DNA from: Fluviicoccus sp.
GTDB taxonomy: Bacteria > Pseudomonadota > Gammaproteobacteria > Pseudomonadales > Moraxellaceae
Reading direction: 5' to 3'
NCBI RefSeq assembly: GCF_030646115.1
Contig: NZ_JAUSMX010000006.1
Location: forward strand, 120,456 to 184,455
DNA length: 64,000 bases
Of the stretch, positions 25,939 to 34,823 are shown one piece after another. Every line of letters begins with the position of its first letter. Positions within the stretch are counted from its first letter, which is position 1. The position numbers and the translations under genes were made by a program. The notes beneath the pieces were generated by a model, which was given only the letters and a program-made list of their open reading frames with translations, was not told where the DNA came from and did no database searches.

Positions 25939-28317
25939 ACGATGAGCGACAAGGACTCCCCGTTTCATTACTTCGGCATCCGCCATCACGGCCCGGGGTC
26001 GGCGCGCAGCCTGCGCCGCGCCTTGCAGGCCTTGAAGCCCGACCTGGTGCTGATTGAAGGCCCGGAAGAAGCCGAATCCATCCTGCATTTCGCCGACCAT
26101 CCGGCCATGAAACCGCCGGTGGCGCTGCTGCTGTACGGCAGTGTCGAAGGCGAAAGCGCCCCGCGCGCCACGTTCTTCCCCTTCGCTGAATTCTCCCCGG
26201 AATGGCAGGCCATCCGCCTTGCCTTGCAGGAACGCGTACCGGTGCGCTTCATCGACCTGCCGCAAAGCCAGAACCTGGCCGACAACTGGCAGCCGCCCGT
26301 ACCCGCCGCCGGGGAAACCAGCCCGGATGAGGAAGCTCCGGCAGCCGTTGACGGAGAAGCCGGGACAGCGGACAACGACACCTCCGCCACGCCAGCGCAG
26401 CCCGACCCCTGGCGCAACCGCGACCCCATCGGCCTGCTGGCGGAAGCCGCCGGATACCATGACAGCGAACGCTTCTGGGAACATCTGGTGGAGCAGCAGG
26501 CGCATGCCGACGGCGTTTTCGACGCCATCCACGAAGCGATGGCCGGTGTCCGCGCCGCACTGCCGAAACCCGAAGGCCCCCGCGCCCGCCGCGAGGCCTG
26601 CCGTGAAGCGTGGATGCGCCAGAACCTGCGCGCCGCCGAGAAAGACGGTTTCAAGCGCATTGCTGTGGTGGTGGGCGCCTGGCACGTGCCCGCCCTGCAG
26701 GAACTGAAGAAGACCCGCAAGGACGATGCCGCGCTGCTGAAGCCACTGGCAAAGATCAAGGTGCAGGCGGCGTGGATTCCCTGGACCCACGGGCGGTTGC
26801 TGAGCAGTCAGGGCTATGGCGCGGGCATTGAGTCCCCCGGCTGGTATCAGCACCTGTGGGAACACTACCAGCAGGACGAAGCGGATGGCGAGGCCATCAC
26901 CATCGGCTGGCTGGCGAAATTCGCCCAGGCCTTGCGCGCCGAAGGGCTGGACGCCAGCAGCGCGCAACTGGTCGACGCCGGACGCCTGATCGCCACCCTC
27001 GCCGCCATGCGCGGCCGCCGCCTGCCCGACCTGGACGACCTGCAGGAGGCCATCGTCAGCGTGCTGCATCACGGCGACACCCTGCCGCTGACGCTGAGCC
27101 GCAAGCTGCTGGTCGGGGATGTGCTGGGGGAGATTCCCGATGACACCCCCTCCCTGCCGCTGCAAACCGACTTTCAGAAACAGTGCAAAAGCCTGCGCCT
27201 GAAACAGGAAGCCGACAGCCGCGACCTGACGCTGGACCTGCGTGAAGAACAGGGGCTGGCGAAAAGCCGCTTCCTGCACCGGCTGCGACTGCTGGGCATT
27301 CCCTGGGGCGAGGTCACGGCCGCCGGTGGACGCGGCACCTTCAAGGAAGGCTGGCGCTTGCTGTGGACGCCCGAACTCAGCCTGAAGCTGCTGGAAGCCG
27401 CCATCTGGGGCCAGACCGTCAATGAAGCCGCCGTCAGCTTCCTGCAACACCGCATTAGTGAGGAACAGGACATCCCGGCCATTGCGACGCTGATTGAACA
27501 GGCGCTGGTGGCCGACCTCGCCCCCGCCCTGCCTGCGCTGATCGAGCGCATCATGGCGTTGTCCACCCACACCGACGACGTCAGCCACCTGATCCAGGCG
27601 CTGGAACCGCTGGCCAACGCCTGGCGCTACGGCAGCGTGCGCCAGACCAATACCGAGGCCCTGGCCGCCGTAGTCAGCAGTTTTGTGCTGCGCATCTGCA
27701 TTGGCCTGCCCGCCGCCGTCAGCAGCCTGAATGACGAGGCGGCACAGGTGTGGCAAGGCCAGCTGAAGGCGCTGGACCGGGTGCTGTTGCGGCTGGATGA
27801 CGATGACCTGCTGCAAGAGTGGCGCAAGCTGGTGCTGCGGCTGGTGGATCAGGCCGGGCTGCACGGCCTGCCGGCGGGATGGTGCTGCCGGGTGGCGTGC
27901 ATCCATGACTGGCTGGACGCGGAGGCCGCCGCCGGACATTTCTCGCGGGCGCTGTCATCCGCCAACGAAATCGGCCGCACCGCCGCGTGGTTTGAAGGCT
28001 TCCTGGCCGGTCAGGGGCTCAGCCTGCTGCATGACGATGCCTTGTGGCGGTTGGTGGACGACTGGCTGGCCGGGCTGGGTGAGGAACATTTTGTGCAGGT
28101 GCTGCCGCTGCTTCGTCGCACCACCGCCACCTTCAGCAAGCCGGAACGGATACAGCTGGCGGCCCGGCAACAAGGGCAGGCGTCGGGAGCGGCGGCGGCA
28201 AAGGCGGTGGATGAGATGCGTGCGGCGCGGGTATTGCCGGTGCTGGCGCAGATATTCGGGGTGGCGTTGCCGCAACCCCTGACCGCGCCCATGGATTCGA
28301 CTGGGGGAACCCCATGA
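25939..28317 (+). CDS. DUF5682 family protein (YehM-like)
   Basis: A 792-residue protein, start at the ATG at 25939. It opens with FHYFGIRHHGPGSARSL and has a second block near residue 243 (RIAVVVGAWHVPAL), the features I associate with DUF5682. The N-terminal third recalls TraB/EreA-type proteins with conserved histidines and acidic residues (IRHHGPGS, LIEGPEEAE), so an enzymatic role is possible. The rest is mainly helical. It is 24 bp after the MoxR gene and overlaps the VWA gene by 4 bases, as in other copies of this operon. Confidence 0.8.
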   Translation, partial: TMSDKDSPFHYFGIRHHGPGSARSLRRALQALKPDLVLIEGPEEAESILHFADHPAMKPPVALLLYGSVEGESAPRATFFPFAEFSPEWQAIRLALQERVPVRFIDLPQSQNLADNWQPPVPAAGETSPDEEAPAAVDGEAGTADNDTSATPAQPDPWRNRDPIGLLAEAAGYHDSERFWEHLVEQQAHADGVFDAIHEAMAGVRAALPKPEGPRARREACREAWMRQNLRAAEKDGFKRIAVVVGAWHVPALQELKKTRKDDAALLKPLAKIKVQAAWIPWTHGRLLSSQGYGAGIESPGWYQHLWEHYQQDEADGEAITIGWLAKFAQALRAEGLDASSAQLVDAGRLIATLAAMRGRRLPDLDDLQEAIVSVLHHGDTLPLTLSRKLLVGDVLGEIPDDTPSLPLQTDFQKQCKSLRLKQEADSRDLTLDLREEQGLAKSRFLHRLRLLGIPWGEVTAAGGRGTFKEGWRLLWTPELSLKLLEAAIWGQTVNEAAVSFLQHRISEEQDIPAIATLIEQALVADLAPALPALIERIMALSTHTDDVSHLIQALEPLANAWRYGSVRQTNTEALAAVVSSFVLRICIGLPAAVSSLNDEAAQVWQGQLKALDRVLLRLDDDDLLQEWRKLVLRLVDQAGLHGLPAGWCCRVACIHDWLDAEAAAGHFSRALSSANEIGRTAAWFEGFLAGQGLSLLHDDALWRLVDDWLAGLGEEHFVQVLPLLRRTTATFSKPERIQLAARQQGQASGAAAAKAVDEMRAARVLPVLAQIFGVALPQPLTAPMDSTGGTP

Positions 28318-29498
28318 ACACGGTGAATGAAACCCAACGCGCCCGCCGCTGGCGGCTGATCCTTGGCAACACCGGCAATGCCGACAAGCTATCTCCCGAA
28401 GACGCGGGCATGGATGCCGCCTTGGCCGCGCTCTATGGCGATGGCGAGGAAGAACGCAACCTTGACGCACGGGGTGCCTCACGGCGCGGCGGCTTGGGCG
28501 CTTCGACCCCGAAAGTCACCCGCTGGCTGGGCGACATCCGCCAGTATTTCCCCAGCCCGGTGGTGCAACTGCTGCAAAAGGACGCCTATGAACGGCTGAA
28601 TCTGCAACAGATGCTGATGGAACCGGAAATGCTGCAAGCCGTGGAGGCGGACGTGCATCTGGTGGGCACGCTGATTTCACTGAACCGGCTGATGCCCGCC
28701 CGCACCAGGGAAACCGCACGCTTGGTGGTGCGCAAGGTGGTGGATGACCTGGAGCAGCGGCTGGCGCAAAAGATGCAGCAGGCCATTACCGGCAGCCTTA
28801 ACCGGGCCAGCCGCACCCGGCGGCCGCGCCGCGTCAGCGATGTGGACTGGGGCCGCACCATCCGCGCCAACCTGCAACATTACCAGGCCGAGCACCGCAC
28901 AATCGTGCCGCAGAACCTGATCGGTTACGGCCGTCACCGGCAGTCGCTCAAGGACATCATCCTCTGCATTGACCAAAGCGGTTCCATGGCCAGCTCGGTG
29001 GTCTATGCCAGCATCTTCGGTGCGGTCATGGCTTCCATCCGCGCCGTCAGCACGCAACTGGTGGTCTTCGACACCAGCGTAGTTGACCTGACGCCAATGC
29101 TGGACGATCCGGTGGACGTGCTGTTCGCCACACAACTGGGCGGCGGCACCGACATCACCCAAGCCCTGAGCTACTGCCAGGGCTTGGTGCGACGGCCGGA
29201 AGACACCATCCTGGTTTTCATCAGCGACCTGATTGAAGGCGGCAACAGCGAAGCGATGCTGCGGCGGGTGGCCAGCATTATCGGCAGCGGCGTGCAGATG
29301 GTGACCCTGCTGGCGCTCTCCGACGAAGGCGCGCCCTGCTATGACCCCCGGCATGCCGCCTGTTTCGCCGAACTGGGCTCCCCGGCCTTTGCCTGCACGC
29401 CGGAACTGTTTCCGGAACTGATGGCGGCGGTGCTGAACAAGCAGGATGTGGGGGAGTGGGCGGCGCAACGGGGCATTGTGACGCGGGGCGGACGTTAA
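28314..29498 (+). CDS. VWA-domain protein (YehP-like)
   Basis: A 394-residue protein, starting in an ATGA overlap with the DUF5682 gene. The C-terminal von Willebrand A domain (about 210-390) has an intact metal-ion site: IDQSGSM at 219-225, then a threonine in GGGTDIT and an aspartate in ISDLIEGG. The N-terminal 200 residues are helical, with an arginine-rich stretch (SRTRRPRRVSDVDW). VWA proteins paired with MoxR ATPases act as adaptors or substrates. It is the last gene of the coupled set. Confidence 0.9.
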   Translation: MNTVNETQRARRWRLILGNTGNADKLSPEDAGMDAALAALYGDGEEERNLDARGASRRGGLGASTPKVTRWLGDIRQYFPSPVVQLLQKDAYERLNLQQMLMEPEMLQAVEADVHLVGTLISLNRLMPARTRETARLVVRKVVDDLEQRLAQKMQQAITGSLNRASRTRRPRRVSDVDWGRTIRANLQHYQAEHRTIVPQNLIGYGRHRQSLKDIILCIDQSGSMASSVVYASIFGAVMASIRAVSTQLVVFDTSVVDLTPMLDDPVDVLFATQLGGGTDITQALSYCQGLVRRPEDTILVFISDLIEGGNSEAMLRRVASIIGSGVQMVTLLALSDEGAPCYDPRHAACFAELGSPAFACTPELFPELMAAVLNKQDVGEWAAQRGIVTRGGR

Positions 29499-29648
29499 GC
29501 CGCCAGATTGCATATCACCACGACCCGGTCGTCGTCGTCATGACGGGGCAGCTTACGAAAACCCTGTGCTTTTGCGACACGCCCGGTCTGGTCATTCCCC
29601 CGTCCGGGCGACACAGTGGAACGTCCTGCCGCAAGACGGAGACGCCCG

Positions 29649-31616
29649 ATGCACTCAGCCCTTTTGGCCGCCTTCCGGGAACTGCCCGCCCCGGACGCCC
29701 TGCGCCTGCTGGTCAACGACTTCCGCCCCACCGAGCACCACATCGACGCTGAAGGCGTCAACGCCCATTGGGAACAAACCCTGGCCCGCCTGCAACCCGG
29801 TACCGAACTGGCTCAGGTCGTCAGCCGCACCGTTCAGGACTACCTGCGAACGGTGAAACAGGTTCCGCTATATACCGACAGCGCCGTGCCCGGCAGCGAA
29901 GGTTTCTTCACCGCGCTGAGTCAGCGCTTGGGCTGGAAACTGCTGCCGCCGGCCCGCCATCCCGACTACCTCAAGGACCAGTTGACCACCCTCTTTCCAC
30001 GGCCGCAAGACTCCGACTGGCTGATGCAGGTCCGTGCGGAAAACTGGCAGGCGTTGTTTGACTGGCTGGCCCCACACGGGGAACTGCGCGACGCCGTGCA
30101 GATGCCGCTGCTGGACGCCCTGGCCGTGCTGGCCTGCCGCATCGCCGCCATGGGGCTGGAACCGGATCTGGTGCGGATTCACCCCGCCATTGAAGAACAC
30201 TCCTCTCCATTTCTGGCGCTGAACCGCGAAGTAGCCGACTACGTTCGCAGCCACCACGCCACTCCCACCGAACCCGGCGCACCGCCCACCGACGAAAAAC
30301 ACCTGCCGGTGCTGGCGCAGCAATGCCATGACGTATTGCTCTGCGTCCGCCGCAACATCAGCCGCACCGGGGTCAGCATCTCCCTGACCTATCTGCTGGA
30401 GAGACTGGAAAAACACCTGCAACGGCTGGACGACATCCTGGTGCTGCTCAATGGCGACCGCACGGCCGTTGGCGGTGCCCTTGGCCGCCTGCTGCCTTGC
30501 TGGGTCAAGGCCGAGGTTCGGCGCGGCAGCGTACGAGCGCTTGTGGCGGCCAACACCCGCCTGCTGTCCCTGCGGGTTACGGAGCATGCCGGGGAAACCG
30601 GCGACCACTACGTCACCACCAACCGAGACGGGTTCTTCCGCATGCTGCGCTCGGCCATGGGCGCGGGGGTGATCATTGGCGTCATGGCCTTGCTGAAACT
30701 GCTGGCCGGCGGCATGCAGACCTCCCTGTTCGGCCACGCCCTGCTGTACAGCCTGAACTACGCACTGGGCTTCATGCTCATCCACCTGCTGCACTTCACC
30801 ATTGCCACCAAACAACCCGCCATGACCGCCGCCCGGCTGGCCGCCACGCTGGACCACCCGGTCAAGGGCCGCCATAACCTCAATGAATTGGCCGAACTGA
30901 CGGTGAACATCTTCCGCACCCAGTTCATCGCCGTGGCGGGCAATATGCTGGTGGCGTTCCCTGTCGCGGCGGCGCTGGGCTGGTGGTGGCTGCAGGGCGG
31001 GGAACCGCTCGCCTCCCCCGCCAAGGCTCAGACGCTGCTAACCGACCTGAACCCCTTCCACAGTCTGGCGCTGTTCCATGCCGCCATTGCCGGGGTCTGC
31101 CTGTTTCTGGCCGGGCTGATTTCCGGCTATCACGACAACTTCGCCATTTACCGGCAACTGGCGGCGCGCATTGAACAGCACCCCGGCCTGCAGTGGCTGT
31201 CCGGCGCACGACGGCAGCAATTGGGGCATTATCTGGAACACAACCTGGGCGCGCTGGCGGGTAATTTCTACTTCGGCTGGATGCTGGGCTGCATCGGCAC
31301 GCTGGGCATCATCCTCGGCCTGCCGCTGGATATCCGGCACGTCACCTTCTCTACCGCCAACCTGGCATTTGCGACGTGGACACCGGGCCTGCACCTGCCG
31401 TTATCGGTGTTCCTGACCTGCCTGCTGGGGGTGGGACTAATAGGCATGGTCAATGTGCTGGTCAGTTTCAGCCTGGCGCTGCTGGTGGCCATGCGCGCCC
31501 GCGGAGTGCGTTTTCTGGAGTGGGGCGCCCTGACGCGCTTGTTATGGTTACGGCTGGTACGCCGCCCGCGCGATTTCTTCTGGCCACCGGCGGACCAGGC
31601 GCCCAAAGATATGTAA
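29649..31616 (+). CDS. Gcr-family (so-called site-specific recombinase) membrane protein
   Basis: A 655-residue protein; the ATG at 29649 starts just before a conserved-looking N-terminus. Families of this type are labelled site-specific recombinase (Gcr, PF10136), with the diagnostic segment DIRHVTFSTANLAFA near residue 570. The sequence shows no recombinase catalytic motif that I can find and has at least five hydrophobic segments: about 340-365, 375-395, 430-450, 475-500 and 540-635. It is therefore better described as an integral membrane protein. It follows the VWA gene by 150 bp on the same strand. Confidence 0.85.
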   Translation: MHSALLAAFRELPAPDALRLLVNDFRPTEHHIDAEGVNAHWEQTLARLQPGTELAQVVSRTVQDYLRTVKQVPLYTDSAVPGSEGFFTALSQRLGWKLLPPARHPDYLKDQLTTLFPRPQDSDWLMQVRAENWQALFDWLAPHGELRDAVQMPLLDALAVLACRIAAMGLEPDLVRIHPAIEEHSSPFLALNREVADYVRSHHATPTEPGAPPTDEKHLPVLAQQCHDVLLCVRRNISRTGVSISLTYLLERLEKHLQRLDDILVLLNGDRTAVGGALGRLLPCWVKAEVRRGSVRALVAANTRLLSLRVTEHAGETGDHYVTTNRDGFFRMLRSAMGAGVIIGVMALLKLLAGGMQTSLFGHALLYSLNYALGFMLIHLLHFTIATKQPAMTAARLAATLDHPVKGRHNLNELAELTVNIFRTQFIAVAGNMLVAFPVAAALGWWWLQGGEPLASPAKAQTLLTDLNPFHSLALFHAAIAGVCLFLAGLISGYHDNFAIYRQLAARIEQHPGLQWLSGARRQQLGHYLEHNLGALAGNFYFGWMLGCIGTLGIILGLPLDIRHVTFSTANLAFATWTPGLHLPLSVFLTCLLGVGLIGMVNVLVSFSLALLVAMRARGVRFLEWGALTRLLWLRLVRRPRDFFWPPADQAPKDM

Positions 31617-31707
31617 GTCGGAAAGCCGGAGGGGCGAACGGGAAAGCGGGACAGAACGCGATTGAATGGATTATCTTCCCACCACGCCCCACTGCCGAGA
31701 ATCCGCC

Positions 31708-32232
31708 ATGCGCTCAGCCCACACCATCCCCTCGCCACAAGCCTCCGACTCCCCGGCGGCGCAGGCCAACGCCCAATTGCTTGAAAATTTCTACCGCGCC
31801 TTCCAGCGCTGCGACGGCGAAACCATGGCCGCCAGCTATACCGCCGACGCCCGTTTCAGCGACCCGGTCTTTACCGACCTGAACGGCAGCGAGCCAGGCG
31901 ACATGTGGCGCATGCTGACCCAAAACGCCCAGGATTTCTCGCTGGTGTTTGACGGCATCCGCGCCGATGAACACAGTGGCGAAGCGCACTGGGTGGCCAC
32001 CTACACCTTCAGCAAGACGGGACGCAAGGTGGTGAACGACATCCATGCGCGCTTCAGCTTCCGCGACGGCAGGATTGCGGTGCACCAGGACTCGTTTGAT
32101 TTGTGGAAGTGGTCCAGACAGGCGCTGGGGGCGCCGGGTTATGTGCTGGGCTGGTCGGGGTTGGTGCAGGGCAAGATTCGCAGGTTGGCGGCCAAGGGCT
32201 TGAAGGAATTCAGGAAACAACAGGGGCGGTAA
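31708..32232 (+). CDS. NTF2-like (SnoaL-type) protein without signal sequence
   Basis: A 174-residue protein with a single NTF2-like domain: NFYRAFQR-DGE-MAASYTADARFSDPVF is the helix and first strand, and HWVATYTFSKTGRKVVNDIHARF the later sheet. NTF2-like folds hold small ligands or act as isomerases. It closely matches the lipoprotein at 33972-34559, from QASDSPAAQAN to the C-terminus. The N-terminus (MRSAHTIPSP) lacks the lipoprotein signal of that paralogue, so this copy should stay in the cytoplasm. The start at 31708 is the first ATG near the conserved region. Confidence 0.85.
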   Translation: MRSAHTIPSPQASDSPAAQANAQLLENFYRAFQRCDGETMAASYTADARFSDPVFTDLNGSEPGDMWRMLTQNAQDFSLVFDGIRADEHSGEAHWVATYTFSKTGRKVVNDIHARFSFRDGRIAVHQDSFDLWKWSRQALGAPGYVLGWSGLVQGKIRRLAAKGLKEFRKQQGR

Positions 32233-32247
32233 TTCGCCCCCACCGGC

Positions 32248-32715
32248 TTACAGATACGCCGCACACACCAGCGCGCCATTCCCGGCCCGCAGCCCCAGCT
32301 TCATGGCCAGTTGCTCCAGTGCATCGCGGTCTTCGGTGCGGGCGAAAACGGCGCAGAAGGTGTCGATGCCGGTTTCCCACTGCCAGATGTCATAGCCGAA
32401 ATCCACCAGCATGGCCTGAATCCTGGCGAAGAAGCCGTCAGGTTCGTCCAGGTCAAAATTGTCTTCGTCGGCGTCGTCCAGGTCGCTGAGAATGCCGCGA
32501 TTGGCGGCCATGTCCTTGAGATCTTCCAGCAGGAAACCCAGCTGGTTCCAGTCCGCCGCCGGGGCCAGGCCGCCCATGGCGTGACGCAGCGCCACCGGCA
32601 GTTCGGGGGCTTCGTTGGTAAGAACATCCGCCACAGCGGCTTCGGCCTTGGCGGGCTGGTCCCAGATCAGCAGTTCGAAGAACTGGCGGACGTATTCTTG
32701 CTGGTCGGGCAACAT
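32248..32715 (-). CDS. Acidic hypothetical protein (possibly DUF6630)
   Basis: A 155-residue soluble, acidic protein; the ATG at 32715 has AAGGA 7 bases upstream, which fixes the start. A central stretch is rich in aspartate (SDLDDADEDNFDLDEPD), and the C-terminal half (YDIWQWETGIDTFCAVFART) resembles DUF6630-type proteins, a weak impression. Its 3' end is 16 bp from the stop of the convergent NTF2-like gene. Confidence 0.6.
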   Translation of the reverse strand: MLPDQQEYVRQFFELLIWDQPAKAEAAVADVLTNEAPELPVALRHAMGGLAPAADWNQLGFLLEDLKDMAANRGILSDLDDADEDNFDLDEPDGFFARIQAMLVDFGYDIWQWETGIDTFCAVFARTEDRDALEQLAMKLGLRAGNGALVCAAYL

Positions 32716-32810
32716 GGGATATCCTTGCAAATGATCGTGATCGAGGCAGTATAACGGCTTGGCGGCCCGATCGCGCACGGCGCGTTGCCGGAAATGAAAG
32801 CCCGCGCCCT

Positions 32811-32895
32811 GTCGCCAGTCCGCAATAACCTCCGCCGCATTCCGCTAAGCTGCCGAAGATCCATGTCCCAGAGCTGGTGATCTGGGGGAATCAGG
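32811..32895 (+). pseudogene. Remnant of a deleted alpha/beta hydrolase gene
   Basis: Two pieces that are 767 bp apart at the intact gene are joined here. 32811-32856 matches the upstream region 20697-20742 at 42 of 46 positions. 32859-32895 matches codons from 21511-21547 at 32 of 37 positions and still reads IHVPELVIWGNQ where the intact gene reads IHVPALVIWGDQ. The start codon and the nucleophile region are gone. The remnant ends inside the last codons of the convergent GlxA-type gene, so the deletion reached the neighbouring 3' end. Confidence 0.75.
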
Positions 32896-33838
32896 CCCGC
32901 TGACACCGTTGCCGGTACGCCGCCGGGGTCTCCCCGGTCAGCGTCTTGAACAGCTTGGCGAAGGCCGCCCGGTTTTCGTAGCCTACCCGCAACGCCACCT
33001 GCTCCACGGACTGGCGGCCGGAGGCCAGCAAGGCCTCCGCCGCACTGATGCGCACCCGTTGCAGGTAATCGTTCGGCGTCAGGCCGGTGGCTTCCTTGAA
33101 GCGGCGCATCAACGTGCGCGGCGAGCAATGCAGTTGCGCCGCCATCGCCTCCAGCGTCACCGTTTGCGCATGATGCTGTTCCAGCCAGCGTTGCAGGTTG
33201 CCCACCGCCGGGTCCTGCTGCTGCGGCAGGGGCAGGCGCGGCACAAAGCGCGATTGCAGCCCGCGTCCGTAATCCACCACCAGCACCCCCGCCACCTGCC
33301 GCGCCAGCCAGTCGCTGCCATAGAGCTGCACCAGATGCAGGCAGAGGTCGATACCCGCCAGCGCACCGCCGGAGCAAAAGCGCGGACCGTCATGGGTCCA
33401 CAGTTGGTCGACTTCCAGCCGCACGCGCGGAAAGCGCTGCCGGAACGGCTCCGCCATCGCCCAGTGCGTGGTGGCGCGATAACCGTCCAGCGCGCCCCCG
33501 GCCGCCAGCAGGAACGCGCCGGTGCAGACACTGGCCACCGGCTTGTCGGGATGCTGTTCCAGCCAGCGCAGCAGGGGCGAATTCGCCGCCAGCACCGGGT
33601 CGATGTCCTGACCGATGGCCGGAACCAGCAGCAGATCGGCAACCGATGCCAGTTCCAGCCCGCCGTCCACCGCCAGTTCGCCGTAAAGCGTCGTCACCGG
33701 ACGACCGTCAGCGCTGATTTTCCGCAGCTTGAACAGCGACTTGCCCGCAAATCGGTTGGCCAAGGCGAAGCAGTCCAGCGCGGTGGACAGGCTGGACACC
33801 ACGGTATGCGGGCACACATAAACGGCAATCACGGGCAT
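32891..33838 (-). CDS. GlxA-family transcriptional regulator (DJ-1/PfpI plus AraC domains)
   Basis: A 315-residue regulator with an amidase-like DJ-1/PfpI domain at about 1-170 and an AraC DNA-binding domain at about 210-312. The DJ-1 part keeps the usual elbow with cysteine, SVCTGAFLLAAGG (about residue 103). The first helix-turn-helix is MAAQLHCSPRTLMRRFKEATG and the second VALRVGYENRAAFAKLFKTLTG. It is divergent from the NTF2-like lipoprotein gene at 33972 across 133 bp, a possible target. Its final codon and stop overlap the alpha/beta hydrolase remnant. Confidence 0.93.
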   Translation of the reverse strand: MPVIAVYVCPHTVVSSLSTALDCFALANRFAGKSLFKLRKISADGRPVTTLYGELAVDGGLELASVADLLLVPAIGQDIDPVLAANSPLLRWLEQHPDKPVASVCTGAFLLAAGGALDGYRATTHWAMAEPFRQRFPRVRLEVDQLWTHDGPRFCSGGALAGIDLCLHLVQLYGSDWLARQVAGVLVVDYGRGLQSRFVPRLPLPQQQDPAVGNLQRWLEQHHAQTVTLEAMAAQLHCSPRTLMRRFKEATGLTPNDYLQRVRISAAEALLASGRQSVEQVALRVGYENRAAFAKLFKTLTGETPAAYRQRCQRA

Positions 33839-33971
33839 GACGGGTATCCAGAGCGCGGGCTTTCGTCCATTTTAGACACAAAGTTGTCATTATTGCCAGC
33901 AGCCGGAACTTTAGCCGACGCGCAGAATGGACCCATCGCCGAACACGGCCTCCCACCCCGAGAACACTGTC

Positions 33972-34559
33972 ATGCGCCTGATTCCCGCCTTTGCTGTCGC
34001 CGGCCTGCTGACCGGTTGCGCCACCCACACCGCCGTCATCCCCGCGCCGCAAGCTTCCGCCTCGCCCGCCGCGCAGGCCAACGCCCGGCTGATCGAGAAC
34101 TTCTACCGCGCCTTCCAGCGCCGCGACGGCGAAGCCATGGCCGCCGCCTACACCGCCGACGCCCGTTTCAGCGACCCGGTATTTAATAACCTGACCGGCA
34201 GCGAACCCGGTGACATGTGGCGGATGCTGACCGGCAAGGCGCAGGATTTCAGCCTGGTCTTTGACGGTATCCGCGCCGACGAGCACACCGGCGAAGCACA
34301 TTGGATTGCCACCTACACCTTCAGCCAGACCGGCCGCACCGTGGTCAACGACATCCATTCGCGCTTTGAATTCCGCGACGGCAGGATTGCCGTGCAGCAG
34401 GATTCCTTTGATTTGTGGAAGTGGACGCGTCAGGCATTGGGGACGCCCGGCTATCTGCTGGGCTGGTCAGGGATAGTGCAGGGGAAAATCCGCACGATGG
34501 CGGCTCAGGGGCTCGCGGATTTCCAGAAGGAACAGGACATCGGCACTCCGTCCAGATGA
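33972..34559 (+). CDS. NTF2-like lipoprotein
   Basis: A 195-residue protein from the ATG at 33972, which opens on a lipoprotein signal (AFAVAGLLTGC, lipidated cysteine at residue 16). After a short alanine/proline linker it has an NTF2-like domain nearly identical in layout to the protein at 31708-32232: FYRAFQRRDGE, ADARFSDPVF, GSEPGDMWRM, DFSLVFDGIRADEH and QDSFDLWKWTRQALG are shared. The two copies flank the UPF-type gene, the remnant and the GlxA gene. Ligand unknown; the lipid anchor puts this copy in the envelope. Confidence 0.88.
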   Translation: MRLIPAFAVAGLLTGCATHTAVIPAPQASASPAAQANARLIENFYRAFQRRDGEAMAAAYTADARFSDPVFNNLTGSEPGDMWRMLTGKAQDFSLVFDGIRADEHTGEAHWIATYTFSQTGRTVVNDIHSRFEFRDGRIAVQQDSFDLWKWTRQALGTPGYLLGWSGIVQGKIRTMAAQGLADFQKEQDIGTPSR

Positions 34560-34823
34560 TATGGGGAGATCAGTCCAACCGATCCCATCGAGCAGTTGGA
34601 CGATCCGCGGAGGCTGCAGGGGTCCGGCCGGAGCAAGCGTTGCCGGGTCGGCCGCAGGGAGTCGCAACAGATCGACCGCAGTGGGAACTTGTTTTCGATA
34701 GACGGCATAAGCATCCCTCTGCCCCGCCTGTCTCCCCGGACAAGCCTTGAAAAATGCTTTCCACAAGTAAATTTTCAGGGCAGAATCAGTTATCCATGGA
34801 AGAAAAAGATCATCGAGCATTCT

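Noticed and set aside
25921..27939. 672-codon open frame antisense to the DUF5682 gene
   Set aside because: It is a shadow of a GC-rich coding region, has low-complexity composition and no motif; the plus-strand gene has operon coupling.
29649..31616. A mobile element, based on the site-specific recombinase family label
   Set aside because: No catalytic recombinase residues, several membrane segments, and no attachment sites or terminal repeats around it.
34596..34823. N-terminal extension of the first DUF1566 protein
   Set aside because: It has no signal- or domain-like sequence, and the membrane segment begins properly near 34842.
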